A stretch of 64,000 nt of DNA from Corynebacterium meitnerae (lineage in GTDB: Bacteria; Actinomycetota; Actinomycetes; Mycobacteriales; Mycobacteriaceae), in NCBI RefSeq assembly GCF_027570075.1, contig NZ_JAKMUS010000004.1:62001-126000 (forward strand). The letters are read 5' to 3'. Position 1 is the first letter of the stretch; each line of letters begins with the position of its first letter. Of the stretch, positions 59,406 to 64,000 are shown one piece after another. The notes beneath the pieces are model-generated. The model worked only from the letters and a program-made list of their open reading frames with translations. It was not told the DNA's origin and did no database searches. Position numbers and translations under genes: made by a program.

Positions 59406-60541
59406 CGCTCGACCTTGTCCAGCGCCTCCGTGAAGCGGGCAACAGCCGCGTCGACATCGGCCCACTTGTCCAGACCGAAGAGGCCGATGCGGAAGGTGGA
59501 GAAGTTCTCCGGCTCGCCGACATGCAGGGGAACACCAGAAGCGATCTGGATGCCGGCCTGCTTGAATGCGGCGCCGCTGGACTGCTCCGGGGTGGTGGCG
59601 TGCATGACCACGATGGAGGAGGCCTCATAGCCCGGGGCGGCGACGGAGACGAAGCCGCGATCAGCTAACGCCTGGCGGATCTTGGTGCCCAGCTCCACCT
59701 GACGTTCGGTGAGTGTGTCCAGGCCGACTTCCTTGGCTTCCTTCATCAGGGCCAGGTTGTGCTGGATCGTATCGGTGGGCAGGGTGGCGTGGTAAGCAGC
59801 GGAGCCGTCGACGTAGCCCTCGGAGATCGCGGTCCACTTCTTCAGGTCCATGGCAAAGCTGTCGGAGGTGGTGTTGTCCAGCTCCTTGCGGGCTGCCTCG
59901 GAGAACATGATGTAGCCGGTGGACGGGGAGCCGGACCAGCCCTTCTGCGGGGCGGTGATGAGAATGTCCACGCCGCACTCCTTCATGTCCACCCACTTGG
60001 TGCCGGCGGCAACACAGTCGAGGACGAACAGCCCACCAGCGTCGTGGGTGGCCTGGGCCAGTTCGGTGATGTACTCCTTCGGCAGCTCCAGGCCAGCGGC
60101 GGTTTCCACGTGGGCGGCGATGACCACTGAGGGGCGTTCCTCACGGATGCGCGCGGTGGCGATCTCAGCCGCCGGCGGCACATAAGAGGGACGCTGCGCA
60201 TCACCAGTCGGCTCCGCGTTGAGCACGACGGCGGAGTCGGTGATATTGCCGGTCTCAAAAATCTGGGTCCAGCGGTAAGAGAAGTTACCGGTGCGGATCA
60301 CCAGCGCCTTCTTGCCGCGGGCGAACTGGCGGGCCACAGACTCCATGGCAAACGTGCCGCCACCAGGAACAACGGCCATGGAGGAGGCGTTGTACGTCTC
60401 CCGCAGAATGGCCTGCAGTTCCTGCATGACGCCGATGAAGCGGGCGGACATGTGGTTCAGGGAACGGTCGCTGAACACTGCCGAGTATTCGAGCAGGCCA
60501 TCCGGATCAATAGTGGACAGGGGGAGTGTGGTGTTAGTCAT
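59402..60541 (-). CDS. Class V PLP-dependent aminotransferase (SerC/alanine-glyoxylate type)
   Basis: The 379-residue protein shows the fold-type-I small-domain family pattern. There is a VVPGGGTFAMESVARQF phosphate-binding region near 57-73, HVETAAGLELP near 143, the cofactor Asp in GGLFVLDCVAAGT and the PLP lysine in TAPQKGWSGSPSTGYI near 201. It could be a phosphoserine, serine-pyruvate or alanine-glyoxylate aminotransferase; the Ala-glyoxylate-like loop favours the last two. It is convergent with dipZ, with overlapping stops, an arrangement preserved in the decayed copy. Confidence 0.85.
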   Translation of the reverse strand: MTNTTLPLSTIDPDGLLEYSAVFSDRSLNHMSARFIGVMQELQAILRETYNASSMAVVPGGGTFAMESVARQFARGKKALVIRTGNFSYRWTQIFETGNITDSAVVLNAEPTGDAQRPSYVPPAAEIATARIREERPSVVIAAHVETAAGLELPKEYITELAQATHDAGGLFVLDCVAAGTKWVDMKECGVDILITAPQKGWSGSPSTGYIMFSEAARKELDNTTSDSFAMDLKKWTAISEGYVDGSAAYHATLPTDTIQHNLALMKEAKEVGLDTLTERQVELGTKIRQALADRGFVSVAAPGYEASSIVVMHATTPEQSSGAAFKQAGIQIASGVPLHVGEPENFSTFRIGLFGLDKWADVDAAVARFTEALDKVER

Positions 60542-60545
60542 GCTT

Positions 60546-61664
60546 TTACGGTAGCAGCCTGACTCCGCCGGGAAAGTTCACCAATTCAATGCCGCGTTCC
60601 TTCGCCAGGGGTTCGAAGGTATCCACGAACCACTGTGAGCGGATGCCGGAAGCGCAATAAACAAGGACGCGGGAGCCTTCCTCGACACTATCTAGGAAAT
60701 CAGCGGCCATGCGCGGCTGGATTTCCAGATCGGAGGTAGGCAGCAGGTGGCCGGGCACGGGCAGGTCCTCGATGGCTTTCTCGTGCGGTTCGCGCACATC
60801 GAGGGGAATGAGCTCGCCTGCCTCCAGTTGCGCGAGGAGTTCAGGCGCACCGTCGGGTACAGCGCAGACCTCGCCATAGCTCCCGCGCAGGGAGGTTGTC
60901 AGCGCACGTGCAGGGTCGTGGGTGACTGAAAAAGTGCTTATGCGCGTTTCCAGGGCGTCATACATCATCAGCTTGCCCACCTCGGACTGCCCGACGCCGG
61001 TGAGGAACTTGATCACCTCCGTGGCCATGAGCCCGCCAACAACAGAGGTGGTCACGCCCAGCACGCCGGCGGTGGCGCAGTCGGGGACAGAGTCCGCATC
61101 GGGTTGCTCGGGGTAGAGGTCGCGCAGGCCCACGCCGTCTTCGGGGGCGCCTGGGCCGGACCACCACAGGGCCACGTCGCCGCGGTAGCGGAGCACGGAG
61201 CCCCACACCAGGGGAGTGCCGGTGATCTCCGCGGCGTCGGCGGCGAGGAATTTTGTGGCGAAGGTATCGGAGCCGTCGATAAGCACATCGATGCCCTCGA
61301 GGAGTTCCACGGCGTTATCCGCGGTCATGCGGCCGTCGATGATGGTGACCTCAATGTCGGGCTGCAGTGCTTTCAGTCGCTCGGCCGCCACTTCAGTTTT
61401 CTTCCGGCCGACATCGTCCGCGCCGAAGAGGATTTGGCGGTGGATGTTGGTGAGGTCGACGGTGTCATCGTCGATAAGCGAAATTTTTCCCACGCCCGTC
61501 GCGGCGAGCGTTTGCATGATGGGGCAACCAAGGCCGCCTGCCCCGATGACCAGCACGTGAGCGCCGTGAAGCGCGGCCTGTTGCTCAGGGCCGAAGCCCG
61601 GCAAATTCATTTGGCGCGCGGTGCGTTGAAGCTCATTTTCGGGAATCTGATGGGCGATAGTCAC
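60546..61664 (-). CDS. MoeZ/MoeB-like adenylyltransferase with rhodanese domain
   Basis: The 372-residue protein has a ThiF/MoeB domain with the ATP-binding VLVIGAGGLGCP motif at residues 38-49, IHRQILFGADDVGRKK and the active-site Cys in DCATAGVLG. A C-terminal rhodanese domain carries Cys near 336 in VYCASGIRSQ. Such proteins activate and sulfurate small sulfur-carrier proteins for molybdopterin, thiamine or cysteine synthesis. The zinc-binding CxxC pairs of Escherichia coli MoeB are absent. The GTG at 61664 opens MTIAHQIPENELQRTARQM; no clear ribosome site, and the longer frame to 61712 overlaps the divergent gene. Confidence 0.88.
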   Translation of the reverse strand: MTIAHQIPENELQRTARQMNLPGFGPEQQAALHGAHVLVIGAGGLGCPIMQTLAATGVGKISLIDDDTVDLTNIHRQILFGADDVGRKKTEVAAERLKALQPDIEVTIIDGRMTADNAVELLEGIDVLIDGSDTFATKFLAADAAEITGTPLVWGSVLRYRGDVALWWSGPGAPEDGVGLRDLYPEQPDADSVPDCATAGVLGVTTSVVGGLMATEVIKFLTGVGQSEVGKLMMYDALETRISTFSVTHDPARALTTSLRGSYGEVCAVPDGAPELLAQLEAGELIPLDVREPHEKAIEDLPVPGHLLPTSDLEIQPRMAADFLDSVEEGSRVLVYCASGIRSQWFVDTFEPLAKERGIELVNFPGGVRLLP

Positions 61665-61688
61665 GCTTTTAACATAAACTTGATCGGC

Positions 61689-63410
61689 ATGCCTAGGAAA
61701 CCTAGATTTCAATCAGACCCTCTGATCTTCGGTGTTGCCGCGGGGTTCATTACCCTCTTCGTGGCCGCCACCATCATTTTCGGCGAGCGTGCCCGCGCGA
61801 CATACTCGCAGGTCTCCGGCTGGATGATGGACAATTTTGCGTGGCTGTACATCGGTGGTGTGTCCGCGGTGTTCATCTTCCTCATTGGCGTTTTCGTATC
61901 TAAATACGGCAACTTCAAACTCGGCGATGATGACGATGACCCGGAGTACTCCCTCCCCGTCTGGTTCTCCATGCTGTTTGCCGCGGGCATGGGCGCAACG
62001 CTCATGTTCTGGGGTGCCGCTGAGCCGCTGCACCACGCGTTCAACCCGCCGCGCGGTGACCTTGAGTCCATGAGCTCGGACGCCATCCGCCAGGCATTCG
62101 AGTTCACCTACTACCACTTCGGTATTCACATGTGGGTGATCTTCACCCTGCCGGGCTTGGCCATGGGCTACTTCATCTACAAGCGCAAGATGCCGGCGCG
62201 CTACTCCTCGATGTTCTCCCCGCTGCTCGGCGCCAAGGTATACGAGTGGCCAGGCAAGCTTCTCGACGCAGTGGGCATCATCGGCACCGTCTTCGGCCTC
62301 GCCGTCTCCGTTGGTCTTGGTGTGCTGCAGATCAGCGCTGGTCTGAACATCATGTTCGACGTCCCGCTGGTGACGTGGGTACAGCTGGTGATCATCATTG
62401 CCATCACCCTGGTTGCCTCCATCTCCGTGGCCACCGGCCTGGATAAGGGCGTGAAAATTCTGTCCAACCTGAACATCATTGGCTCTATTGCCCTGCTGGT
62501 GTTCCTGTTCATCGCGGGCCCGACCCTGAAGATCATTGGGCACATCACCGAATCCTTTGGCATCTACGCCAATTCGCTCCCAGAGCTGATGTTCTGGGTC
62601 GACTCGAACGGTGAGAACCCGGGCTGGCACGCCACCTGGACGGCGTTCTACTGGGCGTGGACCATCTGTTGGTCGCCGTACGTGGGCATGTTCTTCGCCC
62701 GCATTTCCCGTGGCCGCAGCGTCCGCGAGTTCATCGCCGGCACGATCATGCTGCCGACCATGTTTGACATCATCTGGTTTGCCACCTTCGGCCGCACCGC
62801 CATGGAGGTGGAGAGTAAGAACCCGGGCGCGCTCACTGGGCCAGTCGTGGAAGACGGTGACACACCGCAGGCGCTGTTCACCTTGCTGGCACAGTATCCG
62901 CTGTACATGATCACAGGAACGGTCGCTTTGGCCGTGATCGTGTTCTACTTCGTCACATCCATCGACTCCGCCGCGATGGTCATGGACATGTTTGCTACCG
63001 GCGAGGAAGAAAAGACCCCGGCCTACTACCGCGTCGCGTGGGCGTGCGCGGTTGGTGTGGTGACAGCAGCGCTGCTGTTCATCAACGACTCCGGCATCCA
63101 GGCGCTGCAAGAAGTGGTGATCATCATCGCCCTGCCATTCTTCTTCGTGTACTTCATCATGATGTACGCGCTGATCAAGGCAATGAGCGACGATTCCTCC
63201 GCCGAGCGCCGCTTCCGTTCCCGCCAGTGGGAGAAGACCGATACGGCCGAGAAATACGAGGAAGCCGAAGCCAAGCCCGCGCCGGGCTATGACGCGGAGG
63301 GTAATGAGATCGACCGCCCTGAGCTCGAGTACGACTACGAGAACGAAACGTGGCGCCTCACCGAAGCACTCGTGGTGGACGGTGAGACGCCAGAGTCCAA
63401 GCAGGACTAG
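61689..63410 (+). CDS. BCCT-family betaine/carnitine/choline transporter
   Basis: The 573-residue protein has twelve helices and the BCCT hallmarks: MGATLMFWGAAEPLHH (residues 98-113) and the signature WTAFYWAWTICWSPYVGMFF followed by ARISRGRSVREF. It ends with an acidic cytoplasmic tail of about 65 residues rich in Glu and Asp, like the regulatory tails of corynebacterial osmolyte carriers, though those of BetP are basic. It takes up compatible solutes with sodium or protons. The ATG at 61689 lies just before the first helix; the long upstream extension of the frame is antisense to moeZ. Confidence 0.92.
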   Translation: MPRKPRFQSDPLIFGVAAGFITLFVAATIIFGERARATYSQVSGWMMDNFAWLYIGGVSAVFIFLIGVFVSKYGNFKLGDDDDDPEYSLPVWFSMLFAAGMGATLMFWGAAEPLHHAFNPPRGDLESMSSDAIRQAFEFTYYHFGIHMWVIFTLPGLAMGYFIYKRKMPARYSSMFSPLLGAKVYEWPGKLLDAVGIIGTVFGLAVSVGLGVLQISAGLNIMFDVPLVTWVQLVIIIAITLVASISVATGLDKGVKILSNLNIIGSIALLVFLFIAGPTLKIIGHITESFGIYANSLPELMFWVDSNGENPGWHATWTAFYWAWTICWSPYVGMFFARISRGRSVREFIAGTIMLPTMFDIIWFATFGRTAMEVESKNPGALTGPVVEDGDTPQALFTLLAQYPLYMITGTVALAVIVFYFVTSIDSAAMVMDMFATGEEEKTPAYYRVAWACAVGVVTAALLFINDSGIQALQEVVIIIALPFFFVYFIMMYALIKAMSDDSSAERRFRSRQWEKTDTAEKYEEAEAKPAPGYDAEGNEIDRPELEYDYENETWRLTEALVVDGETPESKQD

Positions 63411-63824
63411 TTAGAGGGCGAACAACACAGCATTCTGGGAGCCGGCGCGAACCAGCGCCGGCTTTGCCACGTCTAGGACGTACAGTTCGCCGGCAAGACC
63501 CGGGATGACAACCTTGCTGCCGTTGACGTGAATCTGCAGCGGGTTGAGGCGCATCGGCTGGCCATCAAAGCCCTGGTTCCAGCACTTGGTGCCCACCCAG
63601 TTGCGCTGGATGGACACGGCCGGGATGAGGTGGTTTGGCGGGTTACACTCCGGCTGTGCGTCACGGCCGATGTCGCTCACACAGAGTGTTTCACCCTCCA
63701 CCATGTAGCAGCGGACGGTGTTGTTGGCGTTGGAGACGTAGTTGGGGTTGGCTGCCGCATTCGGAGCGAACGCGGCGGTGGTGAGACCAGCGGCGAGAAC
63801 CGTGGCGCCAAGTATGCGTTTCAT
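63411..63824 (-). CDS. Secreted small hypothetical protein
   Basis: The 137-residue protein has a clear signal peptide (MKRILGATVLAAGLTTAAFA, predicted cleavage after NAAA). The mature part of about 110 residues carries four Cys (VRCYM, TLCVSD, PECNPP, TKCWNQ) that could form two disulfides. No known domain is recognised. The stop abuts the convergent BCCT stop. Confidence 0.75.
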   Translation of the reverse strand: MKRILGATVLAAGLTTAAFAPNAAANPNYVSNANNTVRCYMVEGETLCVSDIGRDAQPECNPPNHLIPAVSIQRNWVGTKCWNQGFDGQPMRLNPLQIHVNGSKVVIPGLAGELYVLDVAKPALVRAGSQNAVLFAL

Positions 63825-63894
63825 GGTTGAACTCCTAGTCGTAGCGCAGGGGCCCGTGTGACCCCCGTCACGTACAGTCTACGGAGTTTTTTGC

Positions 63895-64000
63895 TTACAG
63901 CACCTGGTCTGCCCAACTGGCCAGGCCATCAAAGCTTGAGGACGCCACTGCGTGCTCCCTCTTCGGAATCCTCCCCGCCTCACGCGCAAGCAACCCTGCT
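63895..64000 (-). CDS. C-terminal end of an unidentified gene, truncated by window edge
   Basis: A minus-strand frame open from the right edge reads AGLLAREAGRIPKREHAVA and SSSFDGLASWADQVL before TAA at 63895-63897. It is protein-like and in good codon use, so it is probably the end of a real gene, but 34 residues are too few to identify it. Confidence 0.5.
   Translation of the reverse strand, partial: AGLLAREAGRIPKREHAVASSSFDGLASWADQVL

Noticed and set aside
61104-61688. A 195-residue N-terminal extension of the BCCT transporter
   Set aside because: The extension is antisense to the MoeZ-like gene and lacks membrane segments. The ATG at 61689 lies directly before the first helix.
1-64000. 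CRISPR arrays, rRNA genes and tRNA genes
   Set aside because: No regularly spaced repeats and no rRNA-like or complete tRNA-like sequences were seen by eye on either strand.

Overview
The window looks like a chromosomal segment of a high-GC Gram-positive bacterium, most probably a Corynebacterium or close relative. The support is: two sites close to the DtxR consensus in front of iron-type transport operons, a SigK/RskA pair next to a DipZ-type CcdA-thioredoxin fusion (a mycobacterial-corynebacterial arrangement), a YwiC-like protein, a BCCT betaine transporter, a MoeZ-type ThiF-rhodanese protein, and strong GC bias with many antisense shadow frames. No rRNA, tRNA or CRISPR array was found.

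Layout. 1-2.9 kb: end of an operon with a heterodimeric ABC exporter. 3-6.4 kb: accessory genes, namely a decayed and an intact SMI1/KNR4 gene, a YtoQ gene broken by one TGA, a short DpnI-like nuclease-domain protein and an alpha/beta hydrolase. 6.4-7.8 kb: a dead IS110-family element. 8-19 kb: a DtxR-box-headed operon with an ECF S component, an EcfA-EcfA-EcfT triple fusion, a broken adenylating-ligase/dehydrogenase fusion, an ABC-2 exporter, a methyltransferase and an IrtAB-like ABC pair; this resembles a siderophore transport island that has lost its biosynthesis genes. 19-29.3 kb: a decayed second copy of the SigK-RskA-lipoprotein-DipZ locus, split by about 5.9 kb of foreign DNA holding an MFS/TetR pair, fragments of phage head genes and an IS3-family element inside the phage capsid gene. 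29.5-33.1 kb: a second DtxR-box-headed IrtAB-like pair. 33-40 kb: a peptidase-like remnant, YwiC and YbaN membrane proteins, an SLC13 transporter with its own histidine kinase and single-domain response regulator, and a YwqG/DUF1963 protein. 40-50 kb: a small membrane protein and its shrunken duplicate, a large unrecognised protein and a complete type I restriction-modification operon (hsdM-hsdS-hsdR). 50-64 kb: a glutathionyl-hydroquinone reductase-like protein, a frameshifted TDT transporter, a surface phosphatase-like protein lacking several metal ligands, a ChrA-like transporter, an LLM oxidoreductase, the intact sigK-rskA-lipoprotein/dipZ locus, an aminotransferase, a MoeZ-like protein, a BCCT transporter and a secreted protein.

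How it fits together. Two themes dominate. One is iron: three ABC exporter-type pairs plus an ECF system, two under predicted DtxR control, with biosynthesis apparently lost. The other is an extracytoplasmic redox regulon: a palindrome carries two back-to-back -35 elements, so SigK probably drives both its own operon (Met-rich lipoprotein-sigK-rskA) and the divergent dipZ. This promoter geometry is preserved exactly in both copies even though the genes of the second copy are broken.
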